Part shown: piece by piece, positions 27,107 through 35,832 of the stretch | Layout: each line of letters begins with the position of its first letter | Position numbering within the stretch: the stretch's first letter is position 1 | DNA from: Candidatus Obscuribacterales bacterium | GTDB lineage: Bacteria > Cyanobacteriota > Vampirovibrionia > Obscuribacterales > Obscuribacteraceae | Length of the DNA stretch: 64,000 nt | Direction: 5' to 3' | Assembly: GCA_020050685.1 (NCBI GenBank) | Contig: JAGVKG010000016.1 | Coordinates: 62,001 to 126,000, forward strand | The notes under the pieces: generated by a model | Database searches by the model: none | What the model was told of the DNA's origin: nothing | What the model saw: only the letters and a program-made list of their open reading frames with translations | Position numbers and translations under genes: made by a program

Positions 27107-27399
27107 TTCCCCCCGTTATCTGCACAGCAATTCTCAAGCAAGAAGCCCATCAGCATTTTCATATGAGCATAATTGGCAGAATAAATTATTGACCGACTTT
27201 CCCGCCTTGCCGTTATCAAACCGGCTCTGCTCAACTCTTTCAGATGAAAGGACATAGTGGCCGGTGGCAATCCGAAATGATCGCTCAGTTCACCCGCTGC
27301 CATTCCTGCCGCTCCTTTCCGTACCAGCAGCCTGAACACTTCCAATCGTGATTCTTGAGCCAGCGCCGATAAGACACTAACCGCCCCCTTGGTTTTCAT
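27100..27399 (-). CDS. arsR: ArsR-family metalloregulator
   Basis: Winged-helix repressor: MKTKGAVSVLSALAQESRLEVFRLLV and then LPPATMSFHLKELSRAGLI, the recognition helix. The C-terminal ENCCADNGGKC has three Cys, a plausible arsenite site. The usual CVC in the DNA-binding helix is absent, so this is the variant with C-terminal Cys ligands. ATG 27399 begins at the conserved domain; a longer frame runs from ATG 27477, but the promoter lies inside it. It heads the arsR-arsI-arsC-DMT operon. Confidence 0.88.
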   Translation of the reverse strand: MKTKGAVSVLSALAQESRLEVFRLLVRKGAAGMAAGELSDHFGLPPATMSFHLKELSRAGLITARRESRSIIYSANYAHMKMLMGFLLENCCADNGGKC

Positions 27400-27403
27400 A
27401 TTT

Positions 27404-27435
27404 CCAATATAATCGAAGTATTGGCCAAAAGTCAA
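27404..27435 (-). promoter_or_regulatory. Promoter and operator of the arsenic operon
   Basis: On the minus strand TTGACT (27435-27430), an 18-base spacer and TATATT (27411-27406) form a sigma70-like promoter. A dyad CCAATA/TATTGG spans 27404-27424 and covers the -10, which suits repression by ArsR. Only six bases separate the -10 from ATG 27399, so the transcript may be leaderless. Confidence 0.45.
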
Positions 27436-27570
27436 TCGATCAACATTGCTGATTGGATCTTCACCGTTCGTAAACATGGGCAGATGTCAAACAGCCTAAC
27501 GCTACTTTTTTGAGTTTGTCACTTGATTATTTGGATAAGTAATTTAGAAAAACACTTCTTAATTAGAAGG

Positions 27571-28497
27571 TTATGAGGCAATTATGGTGGTGTTACCACC
27601 TTGAGCGTGGGCTTGAGCAACAGCCTGGCGAGCCTTAATCACCATGCCTTTGCCTTCGTTATCCATGCCTTCGCGCCATTGGCAGATGCCAATCGATACT
27701 GTTAGTGAAAGTATCTTTTCGCCCAAAGTAAATGTACTTGCGGCAATATTTTGACGAATTCTTTCTGCTACTTCAAGACAATTTTGGGCTTGCGTATGCG
27801 GCAGAACTAGAACGTATTCGTAGGCACCAGTGCGCGCGCAAACGTCTGCTTGGCGATTTTGTCTGGTAATAATTGCCGCAACTTGCACGGCCATAGAATC
27901 AATTGCTTTTTGACCATGTACACGAGAAAGTTCCTTGTGCTGATCAATTTCTGCAACCACAATGCTGACAGGTGCGCCATAACGCATGGCTTGCCCAACT
28001 TCTTGTTTCAAAAACTCAGTTAAATAGCGCGTGTTTCGCAGGGCAGTCACAGGATCCGTCAACGAGAGTTCTTTGATTTGCCCTTCTTTTTTTCTCAGTT
28101 CATCGCGCAAAGTCTTAACCTTGAAAAGCGCTTTGGCATGGGCGAGCAAAGACTGCGGATCTACCGGCTTGATCAAGAGATCTTGATCGCCTACCTCTTC
28201 AAGATTGACTTGAATTGGCGCATCACCTTCATTACCTAAGCAGATAATCGGAATATGGCGCGTCTTTTCATCCTCGCGCAAACGCATGAAAACGTCACGC
28301 CCACTCATGAGCGGCATATGCAAATCGAGGACAATCAAATCAGGCGTACGCACTTTGCAGGCAGCAAGCGCCTTAAAACCATCGCGAGCGGCAATTACTC
28401 TATAGCCAGCCTGTTCGAGAACCGGCGCAATCTGACCAATTACGGATTCCTCGGGCTCAACAACTAGGATCGAACGGTTCTCTTTAGGATCTTTCAT
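27571..28497 (-). CDS. Response regulator with degenerate GGDEF domain
   Basis: A receiver domain (residues 8-125, phospho-Asp in LIVLDLHMPLMSG, Lys in LLIKPVDP) is followed by a short coiled linker and a GGDEF-type domain. The catalytic GGDEF loop reads RTGAYEYVLVLP, so the key Gly-Gly-(D/E)-(D/E) residues are lost; cyclic-di-GMP synthesis is unlikely. It may instead bind GTP or c-di-GMP or act as an output partner. It overlaps the DUF309 gene by 4 bases and shares its operon. No histidine kinase is adjacent. Confidence 0.85.
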   Translation of the reverse strand: MKDPKENRSILVVEPEESVIGQIAPVLEQAGYRVIAARDGFKALAACKVRTPDLIVLDLHMPLMSGRDVFMRLREDEKTRHIPIICLGNEGDAPIQVNLEEVGDQDLLIKPVDPQSLLAHAKALFKVKTLRDELRKKEGQIKELSLTDPVTALRNTRYLTEFLKQEVGQAMRYGAPVSIVVAEIDQHKELSRVHGQKAIDSMAVQVAAIITRQNRQADVCARTGAYEYVLVLPHTQAQNCLEVAERIRQNIAASTFTLGEKILSLTVSIGICQWREGMDNEGKGMVIKARQAVAQAHAQGGNTTIIAS

Positions 28498-28850
28498 ATG
28501 GATCTCGCATCAAATTTGATAATAGCGGGATCCGCAGGTTTCAACAAGGTTTGAGAACCAGTTTCCCCCAAGCATGTCATGGAGGCCTCAACGCTTGCCA
28601 CCAACTGATCGATATCTATTCCCAGGCAAGTTGGAGAAAAGTCTTTGATCTTGCTCAGACCTGCCTGAAACAGCTTTCGCGCCCCAGGCAAATTGCCGTT
28701 GCGCAAATGATAATACGCAACGGCAATTTGAATAATCCCCTGAATTGCTTTGCGCGATGGCTCCTGGTAATTTTGCCAAAGATTTTCCAAGGTCTCGTGA
28801 CACTGGAAAAATTCTTGGGCATTGAATTGCCGAATGCCTTCGAGAAGCAA
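28494..28850 (-). CDS. DUF309 family protein
   Basis: 118 residues with the DUF309 signature FNAQEFFQCHETLENLW and IQIAVAYYHLRNGN. Starts at TTG 28850; a stop just upstream in the same frame leaves no earlier start. The family is common in cyanobacteria and Firmicutes, is all-helical, and its function is unknown. Translation is coupled to the response regulator, which hints at a shared pathway. Confidence 0.82.
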   Translation of the reverse strand: MLLEGIRQFNAQEFFQCHETLENLWQNYQEPSRKAIQGIIQIAVAYYHLRNGNLPGARKLFQAGLSKIKDFSPTCLGIDIDQLVASVEASMTCLGETGSQTLLKPADPAIIKFDARSI

Positions 28851-28872
28851 CTTTTTTTGGTGAGAGGTAAGA

Positions 28873-30066
28873 CTAATACTTCAGTCCACCTGCTACACGC
28901 GTATCCACTTCCTGATTGAGCAAATGATTAAGGTCATCAATTTGCGTAGAAATCACCTGCCACTGTGCAGGACTTGTGACTTTGCCTGGAACTTTGGTTG
29001 CTTGCAACATATCATCAATACGCTGGTATTCACGTCTCAAGAGATTGGCCTCAAGATTGCTCAGCTTGTTCGAGCGTCTTGCCGCGTTAATATGCCGGCG
29101 AATTTGAATCAAGCGAAAATCATAATTTCCTCTGCCGCGCGTGCCTGGACCATAGGAAGGACGCTGACTGAAGAAATTATCGTAATCGGCACCTTGGGAA
29201 ACTTCCATTTGATCCATTCTGACAGACAACTGATCAAGTCTTGATGCCAAAAGACCAATTTGCGCTTCATCTAGTCCGACACCAGAAGATTTGAAATTGT
29301 TTTGCATTTGATAAATCTGATTCAATTTCTCTCTCAAATCAGTGGCATCTTGCGGTGTAATCTTTTTAGCTGCCACCATGCTGTCGATGCGTGTGCTTAG
29401 AGTCACACGACGATCATCAATTTGCTTGGCCGCCATGACTTGCGAGTTGACCGAAGCATCAATGCGTACGCTCAGGCGATTCAATCTATCGGACAGCATC
29501 TCGATACCATCATCGGAGATTGTGCCAGTGCGAGCCTTAAGCAAATTTGCCGTGCGGGAAATATCATTTGCTTCGCGCTGCAAGGTAATAAAATCCGGAT
29601 CTGAAATTTTGCCGGCTTTGAAGTTCTCTTGCAATCTCACTTGCAATTGAGAAATACGTCCGTCGATGTCGCCAATCAGCGCTTGTCCTGCCACTTTTGC
29701 ATCAATAGCTTGACTGATATTGGAAGTCAGCGAGTTAAGTTCATTTTGGTAAGACAACGATTGTGTAAGCGACAATGGTTGACCTTGCGCTTTCAATTGA
29801 GCTTCCGATTGCTGAATCTTCGCAAGCTGATTACGGAAGGAAGTCGCCTCTATGCTGGTCAACTGTCCTTTGGATTGTCCCAGCGCAATTTGTGCGTCAA
29901 TTTGGGACATGCGAGTTTCCAAATCAGACCAATTAGAAATGCCGGTTGTAAACATCTTAACAAAATCTCCAAATCCTCCGGCAAAGGATGGTTGCTGACC
30001 TGCCAACGAAGTTGTCAATGCAACTAAAAGTACCGTGGTGCCTAGTTTTGAAGAAAGTTTCATCAT
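28873..30066 (-). CDS. Secreted helical-repeat (coiled-coil) protein
   Basis: A signal peptide (MMKLSSKLGTTVLLVALTTS...FAGG) precedes a long, nearly all-helical chain. Imperfect units recur about every 70-75 residues with the pattern I..RI...G.iT..E...L...L..I, for example RIDSMVAAKKITPQDATDLREK and RIDQ-type segments. A C-terminal RREYQRIDDML helix follows. GGAGAG sits before ATG 30066. I do not recognise a named family. The pattern also appears in the secreted protein at 250-825. A periplasmic or surface structural role is likely. Confidence 0.7.
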   Translation of the reverse strand: MMKLSSKLGTTVLLVALTTSLAGQQPSFAGGFGDFVKMFTTGISNWSDLETRMSQIDAQIALGQSKGQLTSIEATSFRNQLAKIQQSEAQLKAQGQPLSLTQSLSYQNELNSLTSNISQAIDAKVAGQALIGDIDGRISQLQVRLQENFKAGKISDPDFITLQREANDISRTANLLKARTGTISDDGIEMLSDRLNRLSVRIDASVNSQVMAAKQIDDRRVTLSTRIDSMVAAKKITPQDATDLREKLNQIYQMQNNFKSSGVGLDEAQIGLLASRLDQLSVRMDQMEVSQGADYDNFFSQRPSYGPGTRGRGNYDFRLIQIRRHINAARRSNKLSNLEANLLRREYQRIDDMLQATKVPGKVTSPAQWQVISTQIDDLNHLLNQEVDTRVAGGLKY

Positions 30067-30258
30067 GTCTCTCCAGCGAAAAAAGGGGAATAATTGGAAT
30101 TCCGTATATAACTAGAGGTTATTATATTTTGAATTAAATCTAAGAATAAAAACATTGGACTTGATTCAAGCCCCTTACTTCCCGCATGCTTACGTGTTGA
30201 TGCGGCTTCGAGCCTTTTTGAACTCGCTTAGTTACAAAACTCAATCGAACAGAAAAAC

Positions 30259-31860
30259 ATGTCTCCGCCAGCCACAATTTCCAATATCAAGATGCAAGTT
30301 AACAAGCAAAATACCCCGCTCTGGCAAAAACGCGACTGGCAAATGCTCGGATTGCTTGTCGTAATTTCTTGCCTGCTCTATTTGCCTGGTTTGAATTTGT
30401 TTGGCATTCTCGATCCATCAGATGGATATTACGCAGAAGCCTCAAGAGAAATGATTGAGTTAGGCAATTACCTGACGCCGCATTTGAATTATCGTCCTTG
30501 GTTTGAAAAACCAATTTTGATTTATTGGTTAATCATCACCTCCTACAGTGTGTTCGGCATAAATGAAGTGGCTGCACGAATGCCCTCTGTACTTTCTGCC
30601 ATCTCCTTAGTTGCTTATTCATTTATCTTGGGAAGACAATTTCTCAGACGGCGGGCTGCATTTCTTTCCTCATGCATTATTGCTGCCAGCCCACTTCTCT
30701 TAATCACAGGACACCTTTGTCTCACTGATGTGCCTTTGTGCTTTTGTCTGTGGCTTGGTCTCGGTGGACTAATCGCAGCGATTTGTCTAAAACAAAGCAA
30801 AGCCGCGAAGTTTTCATTCCAGCTTTCAGCTTACATGGGTATTGGTTTCGGTGTTTTGTGCAAAGGACCAATTGCTCTCATTTTAGTTGGTATCAACATC
30901 TTGGCGTTTTTGTTAACCACGTCCAAATCCAAGCAAGAATTTTGGACGAACGTAAAATCTACCAATGTCTTAATGGGAATTTTTGTTGTCGGCTTAATCG
31001 CTTTGCCCTGGTATCTCACCGAAACTTACATTACAAACGGTGTTTTCTTCAACGAATTTTTCATTCGCCAAAATCTCGGGCGGGCAATAGGAGCTGTCAC
31101 ACATCAATCGCCACCTTGGTATTACGTGCCTTATTTACTGGGTGGATTTGCTCCTTGGACATTGGTGCTTGCTCTAGCTTGGCCGACCTTAGCCAAGGTT
31201 CGAAAAAACCGCTTGTCTGAACTATCACGATATAAATTCCTATTTTTCTGTTTGGTTGTAAGCGTTACAACTTTTGGATTTTATTCAGTAGTCTCATCCA
31301 AAATGCCTACATATATATTGCCTGTGCTGCCAGCCCTAGCTTTTCTTTGTGGTTCAGCACTTGATACTTGTATGGCGGCAAAACTGCAAAGTGGTTGGCA
31401 ACAAATTCTCTTTTCTCGCAAAGTAGTCACGGGATTTGTCGCAAGCGTCTTGGTTTTATTGGCTGTTGCCACACCAGTCGGCTTGAAGGTATTTTACGAT
31501 GCACAATGGAAGGATTTCCATCAGCTTTTAGCTAGTGCGCAAAAGCGCAATCAAGAGCCAATCATTATCGGCAGATTTACGCCCTCTGCGAATTTCTATT
31601 TGCACCGCCAGCTTATTATGATCAGAAATAGAACTGCATTTCGAAATTTCATTGCCAATGCAAACTCACCAAAATTGCTTTTAGTATCTAAGCAACGAAT
31701 GAATTATTTGTCGATGATCAACGAGCCTTCAAGGGTGATTGAACAAAAAGGCAAATGGTCGCTTGTGCTGATCGAGAAGAAAGTCAATCCAAATGCAGTC
31801 GAGCCACCGCCGACTGATGAAATGATTTTGCCGGGCTCATCGACAAAAGTAGGTGACTAA
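30259..31860 (+). CDS. ArnT-like polyprenyl-phosphate glycosyltransferase (GT-C, GT83)
   Basis: About 12 helices. The first extracytoplasmic loop has LDPSDGYYAEASREMIELGNY, the D-E region of GT-C enzymes that binds the lipid-phosphate sugar, and WFEKPILIYWLI, as in ArnT/PMT. 533 residues is normal. ATG 30259 is used; MQVNKQ at 30292 is an alternative. The stop overlaps the DprE1-like start by one base (TAATG). With the next two genes it suggests transfer of an arabinose-type sugar from a polyprenyl carrier to a surface glycan. Confidence 0.88.
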   Translation: MSPPATISNIKMQVNKQNTPLWQKRDWQMLGLLVVISCLLYLPGLNLFGILDPSDGYYAEASREMIELGNYLTPHLNYRPWFEKPILIYWLIITSYSVFGINEVAARMPSVLSAISLVAYSFILGRQFLRRRAAFLSSCIIAASPLLLITGHLCLTDVPLCFCLWLGLGGLIAAICLKQSKAAKFSFQLSAYMGIGFGVLCKGPIALILVGINILAFLLTTSKSKQEFWTNVKSTNVLMGIFVVGLIALPWYLTETYITNGVFFNEFFIRQNLGRAIGAVTHQSPPWYYVPYLLGGFAPWTLVLALAWPTLAKVRKNRLSELSRYKFLFFCLVVSVTTFGFYSVVSSKMPTYILPVLPALAFLCGSALDTCMAAKLQSGWQQILFSRKVVTGFVASVLVLLAVATPVGLKVFYDAQWKDFHQLLASAQKRNQEPIIIGRFTPSANFYLHRQLIMIRNRTAFRNFIANANSPKLLLVSKQRMNYLSMINEPSRVIEQKGKWSLVLIEKKVNPNAVEPPPTDEMILPGSSTKVGD

Positions 31861-33251
31861 TGGCTGGTCAAGATTCGACATCTTTATCCGGCTGGGGCAG
31901 ATATCCATCTGTTGATACTTTTATAGATCGCCCAGAAAGTCGCGCCTCGCTTCTGCAAGCTGTGCAGAATTCTGGTGGCACAAATTCTAGTGGTGCAGGC
32001 TCTGGTGACTTGCTGGCACGTGGCAAAGGCAGAAGCTATGGCGATGCAGCAGAGGCTGCTTGTGGTCAAACTGTATTGATGGAAAAGCTGAATCGTTTCA
32101 TGGCCTTTGATTCAGAGACCGGACTTTTACGTTTAGAACCCGGCGTAACAATTGCCGAAATTCTCCAGACTTTTATTCCCAAAGGCTGGTTTTCTCCAGT
32201 CGTGCCTGGAACCAAGTTTGTTACCGTCGGTGGTGCAATTGCAGCCGACATTCATGGCAAGAACCACCACCGCGATGGTTCATTCTCCAACTTTGTCACA
32301 AGGTTCTGGCTGCTCACGGCCGCCGGCGAAATAATTGAATGTTCTCGCATTCAAAATGCCGATATTTTTTGGGCAACCATTGGTGGCATGGGACTTACTG
32401 GAATTATTGTCGAAGCAGAATTGACGCTCAGTCCGATTGAAAGTTCGTATATTTCTTACAAGAGCATTCGCGCCGATAACTTGACCGAATTGATGGGACT
32501 TTTCGATCAGCATGAGGAAAGGCATCACTACTCGGTAGCCTGGATCGATTGTCTTGCACAAAAAAATTCTCTTGGTCGCGGAGTTCTCTTGCTTGGGGAT
32601 CATGCAAAGCTGACTGATTTACCTGAGCAACTAAAAAATCATCCGCTGACACTCAAGCCGGACAAACAAGTGACAGTTCCGTTTGATATGCCAAGTTCTC
32701 TCTTGAACCGTTATACGATGTCCACCTTCAACAGTTTGTTTTACGCAGTTAAAACCAACCAAGAAAAAATTGCCGATTATGATTCTTACTTCTTCCCGCT
32801 CGATGCAATTGGCAGTTGGAATCGCATGTACGGCAAAGCCGGCTTTATTCAATACCAATGTGTGATACCACCTGCGGCAAGCAAGCAAGCCTTGACTGAA
32901 ATATTGAATGCTTGCAGTCAAAAAGGCTGGGGATCTTTTTTAGCTGTTCTTAAACGATTCGGATCTAAAACCTGTCCATCCAACACATCACTTTCTTTTC
33001 CCATTGCCGGCTACACATTGACGCTAGACTTTCCGGTCAAAGCCAGTCTAATTGAATTTACGCGCAAGCTCGACGAACTTGTGATTAGCCATGGCGGCAG
33101 AGTCTACTTAGCTAAAGACGCCTGCCTGACACCAGAAACATTTCGCACTATGTATAATGCCAATTTTGAAAACTGGCGCCAAATAAAACACAAAATAGAT
33201 CCGGACAATGTTTTTAGATCTGCACTTTCCCAACGACTTGAGATAAATTGA
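31860..33251 (+). CDS. DprE1-like FAD-dependent decaprenylphosphoryl-ribose oxidase
   Basis: Flavin oxidoreductase of the VAO family: FAD-binding segments GRGKGRSYGDAA-like (ARGKGRSYGDAAEA) and PGTKFVTVGGAIAADIHGKNHH, with the HG(K)NHH loop typical of DprE1. The C-terminal domain has YLAKDACLTPETF. DprE1 oxidises polyprenyl-phospho-ribose at C2, the first half of epimerisation to arabinose. It starts one base inside the glycosyltransferase stop. The mycobacterial resistance Cys was not identified. Substrate is inferred by family and neighbours. Confidence 0.85.
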   Translation: MAGQDSTSLSGWGRYPSVDTFIDRPESRASLLQAVQNSGGTNSSGAGSGDLLARGKGRSYGDAAEAACGQTVLMEKLNRFMAFDSETGLLRLEPGVTIAEILQTFIPKGWFSPVVPGTKFVTVGGAIAADIHGKNHHRDGSFSNFVTRFWLLTAAGEIIECSRIQNADIFWATIGGMGLTGIIVEAELTLSPIESSYISYKSIRADNLTELMGLFDQHEERHHYSVAWIDCLAQKNSLGRGVLLLGDHAKLTDLPEQLKNHPLTLKPDKQVTVPFDMPSSLLNRYTMSTFNSLFYAVKTNQEKIADYDSYFFPLDAIGSWNRMYGKAGFIQYQCVIPPAASKQALTEILNACSQKGWGSFLAVLKRFGSKTCPSNTSLSFPIAGYTLTLDFPVKASLIEFTRKLDELVISHGGRVYLAKDACLTPETFRTMYNANFENWRQIKHKIDPDNVFRSALSQRLEIN

Positions 33252-33265
33252 CGAGACAAACCAAA

Positions 33266-34009
33266 ATGAACAACAAAACTGTTTTAATTTTAGGAGCCAC
33301 ATCCGGCATCGCCAAAGCTACAGCCCAAGCGCTGGCAGCTAAAGGCTATGGCTTACACCTCGCCGGTCGCGACAAGTCCGAGCTGGAAATTCTCAGCCAA
33401 GATTTATCAATAAGATCGGGTGCTAAAGTTAGCTATAGCTTGTTTGATGTGCACAACGTAGATTCACATCAACAATTCTTCAAGGATGTATTGGCGCAGT
33501 GTGGCACCATCTATGGTGCCTTGGTAGCAGTCGGCGAGCTTGGCGATCAGATACTTGCCCAAAATGATCCTACCCACGCTAAACGCATTATCGACGCCAA
33601 TTTCACAGGCGTTGTCTCACTTCTAACTCCAATTGCCAATTATTTGGAAGAACAAAGGCAAGGATTTATCGTTGGCATTAGTTCTGTTGCCGGCGATCGT
33701 GGTCGCCAAAGCAATTATCTTTACGGCTCATCCAAAGCTGGTCTCAGTGCATTTCTTTCCGGCTTGCGCAATCGCCTAGCCAAATCAAATGTTCAGGTGC
33801 TGACCGTAAAACCAGGCTTCGTCAATACAAAAATGACATTTGGCAAACAAGGAATGTTTTTGGTGGCAGAACCGGAAGATATTGCCAAAGGTATTGTCGC
33901 CGCAATTGAAAAACGCCAAAACGTGATTTATCTTCCTTGGTTCTGGTTCTGGATCATGAAAATCATCCGCTCAATCCCAGAGCCGATCTTCATCCGCATG
34001 AAGATGTAG
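33266..34009 (+). CDS. Short-chain dehydrogenase, DprE2-like
   Basis: SDR fold with the nucleotide loop GATSGIAKA, active-site S..., YGSSKAGL (Y-x3-K) and a C-terminal membrane-facing helix (LPWFWFWIMKIIRSIPEPIF). DprE2 reduces the keto-intermediate made by DprE1, giving polyprenyl-phospho-arabinose. The gene follows DprE1 with a small overlap or gap, depending on the start (TTG 33248 or ATG 33266). The pairing supports the assignment. Confidence 0.82.
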   Translation: MNNKTVLILGATSGIAKATAQALAAKGYGLHLAGRDKSELEILSQDLSIRSGAKVSYSLFDVHNVDSHQQFFKDVLAQCGTIYGALVAVGELGDQILAQNDPTHAKRIIDANFTGVVSLLTPIANYLEEQRQGFIVGISSVAGDRGRQSNYLYGSSKAGLSAFLSGLRNRLAKSNVQVLTVKPGFVNTKMTFGKQGMFLVAEPEDIAKGIVAAIEKRQNVIYLPWFWFWIMKIIRSIPEPIFIRMKM

Positions 34010-34072
34010 AGTTGCAAAGCGTGTAGAATACTTGGTTGATAAAAGTCCACTGCATTATTAGAGGAATTATCC

Positions 34073-34243
34073 ATGCCAACAACTACAGAAACCGAAAATG
34101 CGACTCTTGAAGAATTGATTACTTGGATCAAAAAGCTCACCCAAGCTGGCGTATCACCAGATGTAGCTGCCGAAGTGGCCAAGGATTTCTTGATTATCGA
34201 TTACGACACTTGCGACGACGAAGATTACGAAGAACAAGAGTAA
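34073..34243 (+). CDS. Small acidic protein of 56 residues
   Basis: A clear GAGGA ribosome site and ATG open a frame not long enough for routine gene finding: one amphipathic helix (LEELITWIKKLTQAG), VSPDVAAEVAKDFL, then an acidic tail ending DDEDYEEQE. It sits alone between DprE2 and the terminator at 34263. I do not recognise it. The very acidic tail could contact a basic partner. Confidence 0.65.
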   Translation: MPTTTETENATLEELITWIKKLTQAGVSPDVAAEVAKDFLIIDYDTCDDEDYEEQE

Positions 34244-34262
34244 TTACGATACTCATCCATTT

Positions 34263-34304
34263 AAAAGAGAAGTCTTTGGCAATTGTCAAAGACTTCTCTT
34301 TTTT
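34263..34304. terminator. Bidirectional rho-independent terminator
   Basis: AGAGAAGTCTTTG and its exact complement CAAAGACTTCTCT form a 13-bp stem (34266-34278 with 34287-34299) and an 8-base loop, flanked by AAA on the left and T-runs on the right. It serves the small acidic gene and the convergent thioredoxin gene. Confidence 0.92.
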
Positions 34305-34311
34305 ACCAGGC

Positions 34312-34875
34312 TTACATATTTCCGCCGGACTGGTGGATCCAATCCATAACTTGGCGTTTGGCATCGCCACCTTCGGCCATTAGCTTGCCATTGGTATCAA
34401 AGATTTTGAATTGGGGAATTGAATGAATATCGTATTGCTTAGCCAATGGTGAATCCCAATCAATTCCTTGTACACCTGTGCGATTGATGTCCAGTGTGCG
34501 CACAGCGATATCGGAACGTGACTTAGCCAAATCATGCAGGACTGGCGAAATTCGGCGGCAGCTTGGGCAGAACTCCGAACTAAAATCGACGATAGTGTAT
34601 TTGTCTTGACCAAGGCATGCTTTTATATCCAGCGTTTCGCCAGGATTGCTCTGATTCGCCACTGATACATCCGGCGTCTCTGTTGGCGGCGCAGTCACCT
34701 GTGGCGTCGTCGGAGCAGATGTCTCAGGCGCTGGCGGCTGAGGCTGGGTAACTTCCGACTGCGGTGCACTTGTGCAAGCAGATAGAATAATAGCTGATGC
34801 TACTGACATGACCAAAGGCAACCCAAGTCGTCGCTCATTTAATTGCTTATTCAATTTACCCACTCCTGTTGACAT
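34312..34875 (-). CDS. Thioredoxin-fold lipoprotein
   Basis: A lipobox (IILSAC) gives an N-terminal lipidated Cys, followed by a Pro/Thr/Gln-rich linker of about 50 residues and a thioredoxin domain with SSEFCPSCRRISP (active site CPSC) and the cis-Pro SIPQF. ATG 34875 is chosen for its GGA site and position just before the signal. It is an extracytoplasmic thiol oxidoreductase or disulfide reductase, possibly for cytochrome maturation. The redox partner is unknown. Confidence 0.88.
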   Translation of the reverse strand: MSTGVGKLNKQLNERRLGLPLVMSVASAIILSACTSAPQSEVTQPQPPAPETSAPTTPQVTAPPTETPDVSVANQSNPGETLDIKACLGQDKYTIVDFSSEFCPSCRRISPVLHDLAKSRSDIAVRTLDINRTGVQGIDWDSPLAKQYDIHSIPQFKIFDTNGKLMAEGGDAKRQVMDWIHQSGGNM

Positions 34876-34980
34876 TTCATTCCGCCGCTTAATTCTATAG
34901 AATATCCACATCATTACTAAAAAATTGGCCTAAATCAATAAACTATCAACGACGTTTTACAAATCGATTTCGCAAAAACA

Positions 34981-35832
34981 GTGATTACCTCAAGCACAGC
35001 CAGAAAAACGATAGCCAAACAAAGGTTCCAATCACCTTTGCGCTATCCTGGCGGCAAGCAAAGAGGCATCAAAGAAATTGAGAAGATGTTGCCAAAAGAC
35101 GGAAGCGTCTCAGAATACCGAGAACCAATGATTGGTGGTGGCAGTACATATTTTTACGCGCGCTCAGTAAATCTGGCCAAACACTACTGGATCAATGACA
35201 AGTTCACCGACCTAATTTCATTTTGGCAGACGGTACAGAACAAAGCGAAGTGCCAACAACTTTTGCATGAACTGGAAGAGTTGAGAAGCGCATTTGAAAA
35301 CGCAGACGAGATCAAAGAATATTTTTTGCGCGCGCGCAAAGAAGATCCCCAAGATGAATATCGCAAGGCGTTTCTCTTTTTCTTTTTCAATCGCGTCACG
35401 TTCTCCGGCACCACCAGAGCCGGTGGTTTTTCCAAAGCGGCAAGTCTTGCTCGTTTTACGGCTTCGTCGATAACAAAATTACGTACACTACCGGATGCAC
35501 TAGCACGCACGCGCATCACGAATTTAGATTTTGACGAAGTGATCACCAAGCCTGGCAATGACGTTTTTATTTTTTTGGATCCACCGTATTTTAGTGCTAG
35601 CAAATTGTATGGCAGGAATGGCAGCTTGCATGAATTTGATCATGAGCGATTATCAGCATTACTGAAAAATTCATCACATCGTTTTTTGATCACCTATGAC
35701 GACTGCCCAGAAATTCGGTCTTTCTACAAATGGGCTACTATCAAGCCTTGGACCTTGCAATACGGCATGAATAACTGCAACTCAGAGAAACAAAGCAAAC
35801 TTGGCTCAGAGTTGTTTATTTACAACTATTGA
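34981..35832 (+). CDS. DNA adenine methyltransferase, Dam-like (D12 class)
   Basis: N6-adenine methylase: SAM-binding FQSPLRYPGGK near the start, PMIGGGSTYFYA (FxGxG-like), and catalytic DPPY in FIFLDPPYFSAS. Starts at GTG 34981. It lacks a restriction partner. Its stop overlaps the 3' end of the convergent cysteine-rich gene by 7 bases. It may be a phage- or island-derived orphan methylase that alters regulation. Confidence 0.92.
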   Translation: MITSSTARKTIAKQRFQSPLRYPGGKQRGIKEIEKMLPKDGSVSEYREPMIGGGSTYFYARSVNLAKHYWINDKFTDLISFWQTVQNKAKCQQLLHELEELRSAFENADEIKEYFLRARKEDPQDEYRKAFLFFFFNRVTFSGTTRAGGFSKAASLARFTASSITKLRTLPDALARTRITNLDFDEVITKPGNDVFIFLDPPYFSASKLYGRNGSLHEFDHERLSALLKNSSHRFLITYDDCPEIRSFYKWATIKPWTLQYGMNNCNSEKQSKLGSELFIYNY

